From NCBI RefSeq assembly GCF_014202335.1, contig NZ_JACHGP010000022.1, forward strand, positions 1-64,000: a stretch of DNA of 64,000 nt, in the 5' to 3' direction. Shown here piece after piece: positions 61,901 to 64,000 of the stretch. This DNA comes from Mycobacterium sp. AZCC_0083. Lineage in GTDB: Bacteria; Actinomycetota; Actinomycetes; Mycobacteriales; Mycobacteriaceae. Within the stretch, counting starts at the first letter, position 1, and every line of letters begins with the position of its first letter. A program made the position numbers and the translations under genes. The notes below the pieces were generated by a model, which was not told where the DNA came from, did not search any database, and saw only the letters and a program-made list of their open reading frames with translations.

Positions 61901-63535
61901 GGTCGGCGGCTGCGGCGCCGATGTCGGGTGGGTGGTCTGGGTCCCAGACGTGTGGGTGGGCGGGCTGGTGACCGTATCACCGTGCGGCCCACTACCTGCC
62001 GATGCCGTGGGCGTTGTCGGCGCGGTGGGCGTTGGTGATGCTGCGGTTGGCTGGTCGACTGGTGTGGGCTGGTTGTCGGCGGTGGCGGTGCCGTGGGTAC
62101 CCGCTGCGCTGGACTGGGTGGGCGAGGCCTTGGTGGTGGTCGACGGTGTCGTGGCTGGCGGGTGTGCCTGTGGGCCATCGTGGGTGACCGATGAAGCCGG
62201 GGTTGCGGTGGGGTTGTTGGGGTCGGCTTGGTGGGTGGTGGCCGGGCGGTTGCCGGTGCCGGTGGGTGCGGTGGTGGTGGGTGTGGTGTTGGTGGGTGTG
62301 GTGTTGGTGGTGGTGGTGGTTGTTGCCGGCCCGGCGGGGGTGGGGCTGGGGGTGGTGATCACCGCGGTATCGGTGTGTCCGCCGGGTGGGTGCGGTCTCG
62401 GCGCTGCACCGTTGATCACCGGTGCCGGTGCCGGTGATGGTGCCGGTGATGGTGCCGGTGATGGTGGTGGCGTGTTGGTGGTGTGTGGTGGTGGTGGGCC
62501 GCCGGGTGTGCCGGTGGTGGGGTCGGGGCCGGTGGTTTTGATGTCGCTGTCGGGTGCTGTCGATGGCCCGGTCGGGTGGATGTCGGGTGCGGTGCCGGCG
62601 GTGGCGGGATGGTCTGCGGGATGGGTTGCGCCGTGCCCGCCGGTGCCGTGGATCGATCCGCTGATCGCACCGCTGGAGGCACCCCCGAACAGCGACAGAC
62701 CGGTGATCTGCCCGCCGGTCACCGAGCCGGCCAGGTTGCCGATCACCCCCAGCCCGTAATGGCTCAACGCCCCCTTGAGGGCCTTACCCACGAGGGTGTT
62801 GGACTCGCCCAGCACTTCGGACACGGGTCGGTGCGCGCCGCCGGCCGCCCCCCCGCCCAACGCGCCGCTACCACCGCTGATGATGACTTGTTTCGCGTTG
62901 ACCCCGGTGATGTGGTGTTGGCCGGCCTGATATTTCTCGATGCCCAGCTCCTGGCCCAGCGAGGTGAGGGCCTCCTCGATCGCCTCCTGGCCCCCGTGCT
63001 TGATCAACTGCTTGACTCCGGTGCGGGTGGACACCGAGGCCAGCGCCGTGCGCAGCCGCTCCGCCAAGATCTCCAAGAGCTTCCTCACCGAGAGGTTGGC
63101 CAACGCTTCGAAGAACGCCACCCAACTCAGCGTCGCCCCAAGAGTCCACGACGCCGACACCAACGCCCACGCAATCTCGGCCCCGGTGATCGCCAGCGTG
63201 GACACGATCTGCAGTTTGGTGTTCTCCAACTGCGCACCCGCGGCATGCACCAGATCACCCAACGCGTGCATCGCATCGGCGAGTTTGTCCATCGAGTAAT
63301 CGCCATCGAAAAGCATGCGGAGCTGCTGCTCGGCGGCCACCGCGGTATCCCCCGAGAGCACCGCCATCGTCTCCGCGCGCACCCTGGCCATATCGGCGAT
63401 GGTGCCCTGCACGTTCTTGGCCGCGCGATACCAGTACTCTGCGATGCGAAACATCGCGTCCTCATCGCCATCGGGCCACTTGGTGCCGGTCAACACCGCC
63501 ACCCAGCGCAAACCCGCCGGCAACTCAATACTCAC
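43970..63535 (-). CDS. giant multi-domain WXG100-linked effector (6,521 residues)
   Basis: One uninterrupted frame of 6,521 codons starts MSIELPAGLRWVAVLTG 51 bases after a WXG100 gene. In order it holds a WXG100-like/CpnT-type N-terminus (1-306); a Pro/Thr-rich linker (306-736); papain-fold domain 1 (Cys777, His848, Asp865); NUDIX (box 1091-1115); a pierisin-like ADP-ribosyltransferase (Arg1235, Ser1266, Glu1312); papain-like domain 2 (Cys1575, His1663, Asp1679); an unrecognised region (1730-2183); papain domain 3 (Cys2417, His2500, Asp2515); Fic (2943-2952); a TcdA/B-type glycosyltransferase (DHD 3372-3374); an OmpA-like domain; OTU copy A; a helical region (4456-4980); a second OmpA-like domain; OTU copy B; and a tandem C-terminal module. 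The N-terminus points to ESX export. Domain assignments rest on motifs; activities and export are inferred. No signal peptide is seen. Confidence 0.93.
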   Translation of the reverse strand: MSIELPAGLRWVAVLTGTKWPDGDEDAMFRIAEYWYRAAKNVQGTIADMARVRAETMAVLSGDTAVAAEQQLRMLFDGDYSMDKLADAMHALGDLVHAAGAQLENTKLQIVSTLAITGAEIAWALVSASWTLGATLSWVAFFEALANLSVRKLLEILAERLRTALASVSTRTGVKQLIKHGGQEAIEEALTSLGQELGIEKYQAGQHHITGVNAKQVIISGGSGALGGGAAGGAHRPVSEVLGESNTLVGKALKGALSHYGLGVIGNLAGSVTGGQITGLSLFGGASSGAISGSIHGTGGHGATHPADHPATAGTAPDIHPTGPSTAPDSDIKTTGPDPTTGTPGGPPPPHTTNTPPPSPAPSPAPSPAPAPVINGAAPRPHPPGGHTDTAVITTPSPTPAGPATTTTTTNTTPTNTTPTTTAPTGTGNRPATTHQADPNNPTATPASSVTHDGPQAHPPATTPSTTTKASPTQSSAAGTHGTATADNQPTPVDQPTAASPTPTAPTTPTASAGSGPHGDTVTSPPTHTSGTQTTHPTSAPQPPTGTPGTDTADAAPQWATDTAAVPPGSPETAVSAPAQHDGAEWSNWPPPIYTETDPMLPPTNGSNPSPTLSPDQRFKPPPPYAPRPLDNSAKTFSWREQPPPYPAPDTRGSQESGDDNHAPAPQPGAELSSQPVRRVVRGVPVAAPAGPPPSGEDRLSPAEDRVQALDGDLGPSGPSPTPGVTRPLPTPPTDKPVLAAIPHAHTTIEQINTWIGDINHDGDPTTPVRGQRLVNCGPTTMAVFHRLSGTPTTTRAHLGEMTPDDLGEATGLALTPTTSNGIQARLKDEGLGAHTIVVARYRDGTQHAFNAYYDRHHDQVYALDGQLGKATDWPPTIDRPDNPVDTWFMGTPIHADPTIFQRAHPTPTPQRSQLHASPTSPESDDDTTPPSVHAHDHASRSPDSLNSLRALPGSPVTPLGEIDGSGAFPSTLGERGPQSPPIHDDRDHVSVIAPIDRPAPDPNTFGATGRIVDPHDVHVHQTSVVSQPDASSHGDGDGDGHVKADDGAVYWGRYGAAGLLLRAPGPDGRPTVLLQLRAEWTDDGGTWGLPGGARNSHETAEEAAAREAREETGLHADQFTVRDAAVTATASGIDWTYTTVIADAPWLLPTVSNDESSQLRWVALDEVVDLPLHPGLAASWDRLREVMDRTPLPPTRPSAQLDPSVDLADVIDVYPSGSPTGGPIFRSDNDVLYRDDTRPPEIIFEQGFAPVEPAGLLNPESAFVSTTRKPDLNFLGPSEPGAPVYRYTIDAPGGVDVNATGGLGRLDYQQEIAFPGGIRRENIVAAEEVLPPQGELDGDGQPAPLTFGDFHENPNFDPQMPNAARGPSRPPVDDSGASSWRPGSPITFSPLGGGGSRPADGESSRSEPGRGGGQPKGSESNDRFGSPSTAALSSAAESGALGFRSPGGGAGGTEPAPVVAPASGRATTGDDDGHHFPPRAAHAEVSRTVGLAHTHIAVNPVTQDSGPTTNDRQSMDAAEDIAAQGLSVGDGSVRLGAGLNVVATPKALAGVIDEIAGLRQVVAGEDVGLDPAACTVLLGKAVRALHPGRFAAMAGASGTVDDSVLDGRAVSALIGGATPVGVTSWAEVQHRLHEAAAKPEAAGSQRGHTALVLVHRANGLGHALGAHRFTSGEIAYFDLHAAPEQRVLTRPPDVNLARASVVIVDGAGREVVQPPAAGTSIVDALIDPPEDRRYGRGGLEAEYHGGYLQFPPHLFDPDRGDSPEVLGQRVPWVAKNEGYGLTVVLDHGPFHLQHDGRVATLGQATGPVKQRIGRPILEFKTEQPVAELRNDPRTNTTEALNVIQRTTSALDRIDRLVGGGGSFTQGRKLAEILPAADGWTLHPNATDVWFVPAMFGESGTLSLHHTKGVPLGAVAQFMRDIDARIWVPSHQGSHRDGQEFAEQVVSRFRSSGGSAHDPVHPDEPPSEAELRDLLGAMWLTYMHVAGLAMATTEAISVGGKKYSAVAMRQSLRSLRGELSPRTRDFLHSNAEWIRGAFEDRYLSQAIFFSASYVEARNFAAAIHESTAPFYSMPPRLPEDDEIRPLQAVRYAARNESHGRHTLKVGDYLDTMLLNEPAVTVNQQEAFGVRTYFDDLDRDRGPDERGLLLLELRTVGQRLIPPEQIGPQYAELTSVVQAAVTEVEPATVSGSGGPSGNRVFVADGRMSAPPVDPTSAAGIDRDAERSTGDRSRSDSDVNHGLWRPGEAGSPLSASQSVPTGSRSSADEVTQFGADGVPSPGGGAGATEARRGGEGQPGQGTVVVEAVAQHSAPGVGLLPPPHGLMQFLAGLRGAGAGPVRAGSGQVPVGESSGRHPAVSGPPRIEIDRSEVPITQTTIAEIKGWIKGVNRGHDTHRQWLRALTGSRSSDQADERSANCLYCTLAVFDRLSGRATFRVAPPLAVTDGGQPADISQALGLSFYDLSAKDIENVLIQQGRGAFTVVAGYRRADASDPHGFTSGHVLVVFYDDTGVHSLDGQEGTVSPWPPIGRDDGSVVWTMFGVSPQTPALPSPNIGHAQNQQNPNDLWPPLNRFVFPAPGPYPGAASSGAAAGPSAAPPADQSGSASSARSSRAQSGLPVSTASRSGDVGSPHDDGESDRTERGPGHEQRDADSLWVEAVPQYSASQLTPPTGLKNLREPLSDVGHSAADQAPTASSGRSAVAPPVMLGDSNSASDMSAHNRAVADWLDDIGHEERPNVSRGHAIPLNEALDEEHWWRLYIDPRHHADAIARSQWGALYDTQRSPGYQQDMLNAFQSVLNDPAALRKPVDWNEYLRMHELVTDIARQSPGESDFAISGTAGTHTGHELASMWPAHDLLAEDVNGHPLVTERQLEDVPADLRDNAIVTLPPPGSHQILRTEYSADRVPAMVGAAFARYYDEQNQAQNERARLRAIARVVRTLHVMHPFVDGNQRRNVWLLLPRLLLANGFKPVLVPAMSHMFSGGFSLDQIATALRWGQDRDPTIGLDDAQEHGGGLTDSDDSDYGEMLAFARPDSDDDAETQAARLSEESNSGGTPDRAVHEPLHDAEGGPSQPGRLDGSKPDTLVVDAIAQHSTSQLPAPTGPKKSLSDVGQSATDHTPTASRPRRGGMGSDALLQRLTNQAQMIQHAREQSGRHAVAEERFGPDPFGLRDLAPAPTLLRDVRLAELPTELLGSYFRALDLAGTEANAAHATEEIWAELAPSQRDWWWPGSRPSGSQPLPALPTRFEMPKIFHTIWLGGPITDHRPETDLVRRNLEALSRKAQAERMRVVLWTDVPRDQFRQTTGDAAEMRAWAREHSIILLNPDEVFHADEPMSLAVEYRLETSKGNAVGYTAASDILRLEVLHRFGGIYTDHDNMVHSLDGLRDLLRAPGFAVHADLPDLANSGLLGARNHPFIKQYLETIASNYLLRQDQLDPSTHIVGNSLEEHHAHYIQDGERSYRRRSIMERSGPVNLGSVAEALGLPNQLIPRIPSDRLGVGTAGTWLSTTPRRYAPEQTISVLQHAISGLIRDLRNRHGDLNLAAVAPLIEGLPDPAAGWEAVVRYIHSVPALRLQVQTVTYSYLQRPDEPGLFAPVQLHEVVLPQSVLDVFGLPPHGHAQEVPGVWRRASFGAQVQSGNWSYLTVDFDSRQRSLASVTPGLKAVAEHLSGLGNAWSHVEVWVEGGGARPWSSAGRDRAASVRQHLINLTRDSTVTWNEPTNRRTGATAAPVPGGNERPQQVMIWWRATPTPAALEDTVSEMSFGANPDVHSVVPAQLEAVDQGPERGERRPGLARSARGYSGESSVATGSSIDELSAAGLGNQGSEPSAESGSPEPESQSDPTGSRGSEHIVADSGRTFPTEPLPPRAVPEHVSPGMDPSAGKSTGAQTLPTDEPVSQLVSDGDADGPTPAPRSQPIPDDAASAPPEPHHSEDSAPTRSDGTVPLRVPADGWCLLYSVLASTPPDHWPAGLGEPVVDARATHTAVLEQLRQPREPGPIDEETPLYRSADALRRMVLRMVSDAAPEALPLGVREHYRRSAGRMRRLLGTDLDRASDDELRVRLSSLGVETVQSSHWLQPEVLRAQYIQARTRHLVNPPDGPGISEVAARARAVSEVEQRVNERTGALVLTDDALGIQGQFDYLRGRDVNLPLNLIETQGLRDAYAETMAERELDWDECRELADGLAERLSTWRPGTAAWNTEEGEMFPALVAHALDLELRLRSPNFDAATVVGPAGTGRSVDVLYNGNDHYDAIQVREQEHQHGQPVGLDAGQLDDRFGDAVAPKTVKTTEKDDQDQVRLALHPSDASVALTTPHTGDARHRVDNESVSHTTDADGSRPEPEHVDLGSASRQSIDQDSRRVDGGDINVRDISDRVAVESVRANVSTDSFETGDFHSVESGHSGRGADNTRPETPDQTTQVAPASASDLGRAEAQAPESIARFPGTLAGMAEVAKVSRERKIDTAAIAALVNKRRYGPRAVQAGQGATSHAEVVKAFNDDDLTSFMRAAGLNQHDIDQLESTSYKSGSVYPSATLLGTVLQYLAAPLIGLTHGSSATFWASLGFVSAQIASAAGLQPAVITLSEHLAKGNGPFIEVDKGKINYKVRLTQATQEAREASTSYTERVEAFKQLTDGFAGLTADQLKAVLADMQAPQRDHLRQASTAVTDGRAIVHAKQEVLFTAQGGLQRQQEGAFWQMPVRVLRSPISTLLGLLSGVSPQLASAAGMRAQTLTPPQLFGLQAGVNMALQGLGHGGAARDEYNKVKFKAQLNIMYADLLNEAGHRQWSNGEEVTAAGIDESKVRKLFSSPPEAIGKVVSNLYRSDLKNLRGPEADALQTDLNLLNDGAFDQLDPSRPIAQTMLGASGPWGWLDLVRREAISKYQWPELKAQFVQRFNQTFHGGALGSGVATVLPRGVGALFGGSSHLASPAIGGLAAASTVMAAVGAVSQAKSTVQKNNNKEVEPPYSMSKQIIEGTSAGYLLIKENFEAAHAGHSAATALADHQGTAQRAQNLLDTLNQIEETSQLSQRPPHENAEQLATPTPPAEPTDPPLSSAEPPTHQPEQTTIGQHHDTTSPHTPAQPDPSNVGTPPPTPTPTNVQPTAHVEADVIEPSPTHPEPPHDQPAKSITTAPTSEPTQDHQPQRTDTTPQPSPQQSPTPGSAPISVQDNITNAAPPGHHPALPDQRSDLSTSNHNPDRVFTNLSMKYGTSQTLPSRTAQVLPEPTPLTPSDSLGARPSGPQPRGDEPGSVPSVSSRPNSASHPSDSGVSSTAPHADDVGAGQLDQAAHAVTSATTAPDADADATPRARQPHGDQSVYGREDNATAQEAGQPQDDHRVAAEAVAQINALEPPAPTTLADRGESESGFGADRPLPRRLDSALAGGTVLGDGNRTQEEPHPAAPPRGVQAQRSREHQAGPEAAETAAVGVAFNLGHAESSFGSRHLLPFDEGAKSLNEQQNAQVSRVAADVAEHAATLYRQGRRSGLVLHAEGGGNGGLFSRGPDAVGVLRANAVLAALGPQINRQLEARGISEEMVTISAPTSRGSRLTNGIPQSGKAARRVVVVHIEDPLPAETSQPLDDDPTPTAPPVVESEPVDPVQRPEHATTFRHAEAGPPGPSLTAPRRNTGTAGLPVARSQLSRPPGHAAQSEQLREAFRHLGRNETASVLPEPGAHHVEEMTAEQLHDQWDDLDPGQLNSMLSQRQALPHGPTPAPRSQPIPDDAASAPPEPHHSEDSAPTRSDGTVPLRVPADGWCLLYSVLASTPPDHWPAGLGEPVVDARATHTAVLEQLRQPREPGPIDEETPLYRSADALRRMVLRMVSDAAPEALPLGVREHYRRSAGRMRRLLGTDLDRASDDELRVRLSSLGVETVQSSHWLQPEVLRAQYIQARTRHLVNPPDGPGISEVAARARAVSEVEQRVNERTGALVLTDDALGIQGQFDYLRGRDVNLPLNLIETQGLRDAYAETMAERELDWDECRELADGLAERLSTWRPGTAAWNTEEGEMFPALVAHALDLELRLRSPNFDAATVVGPAGTGRSVDVLYNGNDHYDAIQVREQEHQHGQPVGLDAGQLDDRFGDAVAPKTVKTTEKDDQDQVRLNPLWYRLEDFKLALLEREGVWLYAIDERGQIFIGSEGVWSLADAGERDALLGGMRQHDPELTMEKLKAAINDQGVPTVAAGFDERGATLIAQARVGGELFKDPVTGRWTIDASSRYTGPVVRPGVEPAKVTGWVTNAAQQMSAVLGIGIDAHDAEHPRVAHGAFVAGTAHPTTDQEFGPLAGPKKVRDQEFDDTNQVRLNPLWYRLEDFKRALLQHTDAVWHYTVDEDGQILLGSDQLLTIAKEDELQNLLANMQGKHRGLTMDQLKGYLDNQGHPTVAAGFDQTGATRLRPARISGDLSYRNGRWQVTDKSGRYMSNKVRPGLKPEDAQRWLTRVAQDMSRQFGVDVAAVLFKNAATPHPAPSPAEPQAPQPHQTLEDNPATTAAHQHGQPVEAAPRENTTRAGRRRPEDGVRSIPRAVAPRRRTP
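44190..45260 (-). other. effector C-terminus: tandem ~150-residue module
   Basis: Two related units follow each other. Unit 1: NPLWYRLEDFKLALLEREGV, TMEKLKAAINDQGVPTVAAG, RWTIDASSRYTGPVVRPG. Unit 2: NPLWYRLEDFKRALLQHTDA, TMDQLKGYLDNQGHPTVAAG, RWQVTDKSGRYMSNKVRPG. Each ends in an amphipathic WLTRVAQDMSRQFGV-type helix. I do not recognise the family. Confidence 0.65.
45255..46434 (-). repeat. 1,180-bp direct repeat, copy B: OTU-type cysteine protease domain
   Basis: The sequence and encoded protein are the same as copy A, with Cys5748 and His6044 at matching positions. In copy B the domain runs straight into the tandem C-terminal module (NPLWYRLEDFK), whereas copy A runs into unrelated sequence (ALHPSDASVAL). 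Copy B therefore looks like the original context. Confidence 0.85.
46790..47235 (-). other. effector domain: OmpA-like B
   Basis: The segment reads HLLPFDEGAKSLNEQQNAQV, RRSGLVLHAEGGGNGG, GVLRANAVLAALGPQINRQL, VTISAPTSRGSRLTNGIPQS then ARRVVVVHIE. This follows the OmpA-C pattern more closely than copy A (beta strand, Gly-rich loop, RA-type helix, RRV strand). A decayed second copy of the same module lies beyond the stop codon. Confidence 0.6.
47560..48589 (-). other. effector linker: Pro/Thr/His-rich region 2
   Basis: About 340 residues rich in Pro, Thr, Ser, Gln and His separate the helical region from the second OmpA-like domain. Composition resembles the first linker. It is likely a flexible spacer. 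Confidence 0.75.
48590..50170 (-). other. effector region: long helical domain with hydrophobic segments
   Basis: Residues about 4456-4980 are mostly helical and well ordered. Hydrophobic stretches (SATLLGTVLQYLAAPLIGLT; FWASLGFVSAQIASAAG; GLAAASTVMAAVGAVSQ) alternate with amphipathic ones (LTQATQEAREASTSYTERVE). I do not recognise the family. A membrane-insertion, translocation or effector-scaffold role is possible. Confidence 0.5.
50646..51825 (-). repeat. 1,180-bp direct repeat, copy A: OTU-type cysteine protease domain
   Basis: The encoded region contains LRVPADGWCLLYSVLAST (Cys3951) and DVLYNGNDHYDAIQVREQ (His4247), the DGxC and Asn-x-His-Tyr motifs of OTU deubiquitinase-like proteases. 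The DNA matches 45255-46434 base for base in every stretch I compared. Boundaries are sharp: AGCCGC at the low end and CCCGT at the high end. The copies are 5,391 bp apart, a multiple of three. Confidence 0.85.
52280..52700 (-). other. effector domain: OmpA-like A
   Basis: The segment reads WSYLTVDFDSRQRSLASVTP, HVEVWVEGGGARPWSS, GRDRAASVRQHLI, then RPQQVMIWWRA. This has the OmpA-C pattern: a beta-strand, a helix, a Gly-rich GxxD-type loop, an RA-x-x-V helix and a final strand. Such domains can bind peptidoglycan. The match is by pattern only. Confidence 0.5.
52780..53815 (-). other. effector domain: TcdA/TcdB-like glycosyltransferase
   Basis: The domain starts MPKIFHTIWLGGP and contains VEYRLETSKGNAVGYTAASD then ILRLEVLHRFGGIYTDHDN. 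The DxD metal/UDP-sugar motif is Asp3372-His-Asp3374. NHPFIKQYLETIASNY and VGNSLEEHHAHYI follow. This matches the glycosyltransferases of large clostridial toxins, which glucosylate Rho-type GTPases. A eukaryotic target is therefore plausible. Confidence 0.85.
54530..55430 (-). other. effector domain: Fic
   Basis: The canonical Fic loop HPFVDGNQRR lies at residues 2943-2952 and is followed by NVWLLLPRLLLANGF. The helices before it (RLRAIARVVRTLHVM) fit the Fic fold. Family enzymes transfer AMP or another phosphate-containing group to hydroxyl side chains of target proteins. The catalytic His2943 and the phosphate-binding Asp-Gly-Asn are present; no inhibitory helix motif [S/T]xxxE[G/N] was found nearby. 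Confidence 0.85.
55890..56450 (-). other. effector domain: papain-fold (glutamine deamidase type) 3
   Basis: Motifs are TIAEIKGWIKGVN, RSANCLYCTLAVFDRLSGR (Cys2417), GHVLVVFYDD (His2500) and GVHSLDGQEG (Asp2515). It is clearly a paralogue of papain domain 1, with the same spacing and ending (WPPIGRDDGS versus WPPTIDRPDN). The active-site triad is intact. Confidence 0.75.
56990..58349 (-). other. effector region of unknown function (residues 1730-2183)
   Basis: About 450 residues with conserved-looking patches (YHGGYLQFPPHLFDPD, YGLTVVLDHGPFHLQHDGR, RPILEFKTEQPVAELRND, TLSLHHTKGVPLGAV, AIFFSASYVEARNFA). I do not recognise a family. The ordered, non-repetitive composition suggests one or two folded domains rather than a linker. 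It follows papain-like domain 2 directly and may form part of the same module. Confidence 0.5.
58350..59000 (-). other. effector domain: candidate papain-like domain 2
   Basis: The segment contains DPAACTVLLGKAVRALHPGR (Cys1575), ALVLVHRANGLGHALGAHRF (His1663) and GEIAYFDLHA (Asp1679), again in Cys-His-Asp order. It is more diverged from the other two papain-fold domains. A toxin cysteine peptidase/deamidase role is likely but less certain. Confidence 0.55.
59440..59910 (-). other. effector domain: pierisin/ScARP-like ADP-ribosyltransferase
   Basis: The motif order is VLYRDDTRPPEIIFEQGFAP (Arg1235), AFVSTTRKPDLNF (Ser1266-Thr-Thr) and YQQEIAFPGGIRREN (Gln1310-x-Glu1312). This is the R-S-E/Q-x-E layout of the pierisin-like group, which modifies DNA guanine or nucleotides and sometimes proteins. 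The catalytic glutamate is present. Confidence 0.82.
59960..60405 (-). other. effector domain: NUDIX hydrolase
   Basis: A full NUDIX box (GGARNSHETAEEAAAREARE then ETGL) lies at residues 1091-1115, preceded by GAAGLLLRAPGPDGRPTVLL and followed by a beta-strand pattern. All box acids (Glu1108, Glu1111, Glu1112) are present. Such enzymes hydrolyse nucleoside diphosphates linked to another moiety, such as ADP-ribose or NADH. It is directly followed by the ADP-ribosyltransferase. Confidence 0.85.
60830..61310 (-). other. effector domain: papain-fold (glutamine deamidase type) 1
   Basis: The domain reads IEQINTWIGDINHDG, RGQRLVNCGPTTMAVFHRLS, QHAFNAYYD and QVYALDGQLG. This gives Cys777, His848 and Asp865 in the order of papain-like toxin deamidases/proteases (Tox-PL). 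Substrates of relatives include glutamines in small GTPases or other host proteins. The active-site layout is clear; the target is unknown. Confidence 0.75.
61330..62619 (-). other. effector linker: Pro/Thr-rich low-complexity region
   Basis: About 430 residues of Pro, Thr, Ala, Ser and Gly separate the N-terminus from the first enzymatic domain. The DNA contains tandem repeats: a 12-bp unit GGTGCCGGTGAT three times at 62427-62462, encoding Ser-Pro-Ala-Pro repeats, and a 15-bp unit twice at 62276-62305, encoding Thr-Asn-Thr-Thr-Pro-type repeats. Confidence 0.85.
62620..63535 (-). other. effector N-terminus: WXG100-like, CpnT-type domain
   Basis: Residues 1-~130 read SIELPAGLRWVAVLTGTKWP then DGDEDAMFRIAEYWYRAA, followed by long helices. 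This is the WXG100-like start shared by CpnT and many actinobacterial polymorphic toxins. Small-residue-rich segments follow (GGSGALGGGAAGGAHRPVSE; SLFGGASSGAISGSIHG) that could insert in or span membranes. In CpnT the comparable N-terminal part is proposed to form a channel. Confidence 0.8.
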
Positions 63536-63586
63536 AGACGACTACCCACGAGGCTCAACACCACACCCACCACACCCACCACTGGG

Positions 63587-63883
63587 CTAATGGTGATCCT
63601 GGGATTCCAAAGTGTCCGCCGCAGTCCGCAACGACTCCGAATAACTAGTCAACAAACCAATCTTGGCGTTCACCGAATCATTCACCCACGCCATCTGCGC
63701 AAGGTATCCACCACCACCGTTGGCGAAGTTATGACCCACCGAATCATCACCCCACGGCGCACCCTCACCGTCGAGACTGGCGCGCAGTGTCGACATCACC
63801 TGGCTGATCCGTGAACTGACGTTCGCGAGGTCTGTAGCGGTGGAACGCAGTTCGTCGGGTGTGACGTGAAACGGTTCAGTCAT
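63587..63883 (-). CDS. WXG100-like ESX substrate
   Basis: The 98-residue product (MTEPFHVTPDELRSTATDLA ... LRTAADTLESQDHH) has the two-helix hairpin size and a central Trp-Gly turn (GAPWGDDSVGHNF). It fits the WXG100/EsxE-EspC-like group of type VII substrates. A canonical YxxxD/E tail is not obvious; the nearest candidate is the C-terminal helix around YSESLRTAAD. It lies 51 bases upstream of the giant effector on the same strand. The start has GAAGGAGAG upstream. In M. tuberculosis the cpnT gene is similarly preceded by small WXG100 genes esxF and esxE. Confidence 0.85.
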   Translation of the reverse strand: MTEPFHVTPDELRSTATDLANVSSRISQVMSTLRASLDGEGAPWGDDSVGHNFANGGGGYLAQMAWVNDSVNAKIGLLTSYSESLRTAADTLESQDHH

Positions 63884-64000
63884 CAGTTCTCTCCTTCACA
63901 ATCGGATACACCACAGCTGGCTCCCGGGGATCGTCGAGCGCATCGCTGGACCGCGACTCACCCGGGGGTCCGGTGAACGCACTCAGCCCAGCGAGGATGT
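63876..64000 (-). CDS. C-terminal part of an upstream gene cut by the window edge
   Basis: A frame open from the right edge reads ILAGLSAFTGPPGESRSSDA then LDDPREPAVVYPIVKERTDD-stop, ending at 63876. It overlaps the WXG100 start by eight bases, which implies translational coupling. The disordered acidic tail resembles those of ESX-associated YbaB-like or secreted small proteins, but no domain is visible. Confidence 0.6.
   Translation of the reverse strand, partial: ILAGLSAFTGPPGESRSSDALDDPREPAVVYPIVKERTDD

Noticed and set aside
61230..62700. Possible CRISPR-like repeats in the GT-rich stretch
   Set aside because: The repeats are short tandem codon repeats of a Pro/Thr-rich protein region, not spaced direct repeats with unique spacers.
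62483..63814. 443-codon plus-strand frame opposite the effector N-terminus and WXG100 gene
   Set aside because: It runs antisense across two well-supported minus-strand genes, is Gly/Arg-rich and has no ribosome site.

Overview
The window is high-GC actinobacterial DNA, most likely chromosomal sequence from a member of the Mycobacteriaceae. Pointers to this are a DUF4193 protein, a mycofactocin-type short-chain dehydrogenase, a DUF5336 membrane protein, and a full set of ESX core genes (eccA, eccB, eccC, eccD, eccE, mycP). I saw no rRNA, tRNA or CRISPR array.

Left part (1-24.4 kb): accessory metabolism mixed with decayed DNA. Intact genes are a DUF4193 protein, a CGNR-type regulator with a damaged C-terminus, an alpha/beta hydrolase, a LysE-type exporter, an ECF sigma factor, two short-chain dehydrogenases, a flavin monooxygenase, an acyl-CoA ligase, a TetR regulator divergent from one dehydrogenase, a GMC oxidoreductase, an amidohydrolase, an XRE regulator, and a LysR / reductase-like / cytochrome P450 cluster. 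Between them lie remnants: an IS5-type transposase tail, a short-chain dehydrogenase N-terminus, a response regulator, a TetR helix-turn-helix, an IclR regulator, and an inverted copy of the monooxygenase 3' end.

Middle part (24.5-43.2 kb): an ESX (type VII secretion) locus with broken collinearity. The order is a YbaB-like pair (-), eccA and a MinD-like gene (+), a DUF5336 gene and eccE (-), eccB (+), a first eccD (-), then eccC, a second eccD, mycP and an EspI/MinD-like gene (+). Two EccD paralogues are present. No PE/PPE, EspG or EsxA/B-type pair lies inside the locus. The gene content is closest in my memory to ESX-2, but this is an inference.

Right part (43.2-64 kb): read on the minus strand, a partial gene and a WXG100 protein precede one open frame of 6,521 codons. 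Its product begins with a WXG100-like/CpnT-type domain and a Pro/Thr-rich linker. It then carries a series of predicted effector domains: three papain-fold (glutamine deamidase-type) domains, a NUDIX domain, a pierisin-like ADP-ribosyltransferase, a Fic domain, a TcdA/B-type glycosyltransferase, OmpA-like domains, two identical OTU-type cysteine protease domains, a long helical region, and a tandem C-terminal module. The two OTU copies lie in a 1,180-bp direct repeat that appears identical. Downstream of the stop codon another OmpA-like module is broken by frameshifts.

My working model is that the ESX machine exports the WXG100 protein and the mega-effector, much as CpnT is linked to EsxE/EsxF near ESX-2 in M. 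tuberculosis. The warheads modify eukaryote-type targets and no immunity gene is visible, so a host- or protist-directed multi-domain effector (a functional analogue of MARTX toxins) is more likely than an interbacterial toxin. Secretion and activity are inferred, not shown.
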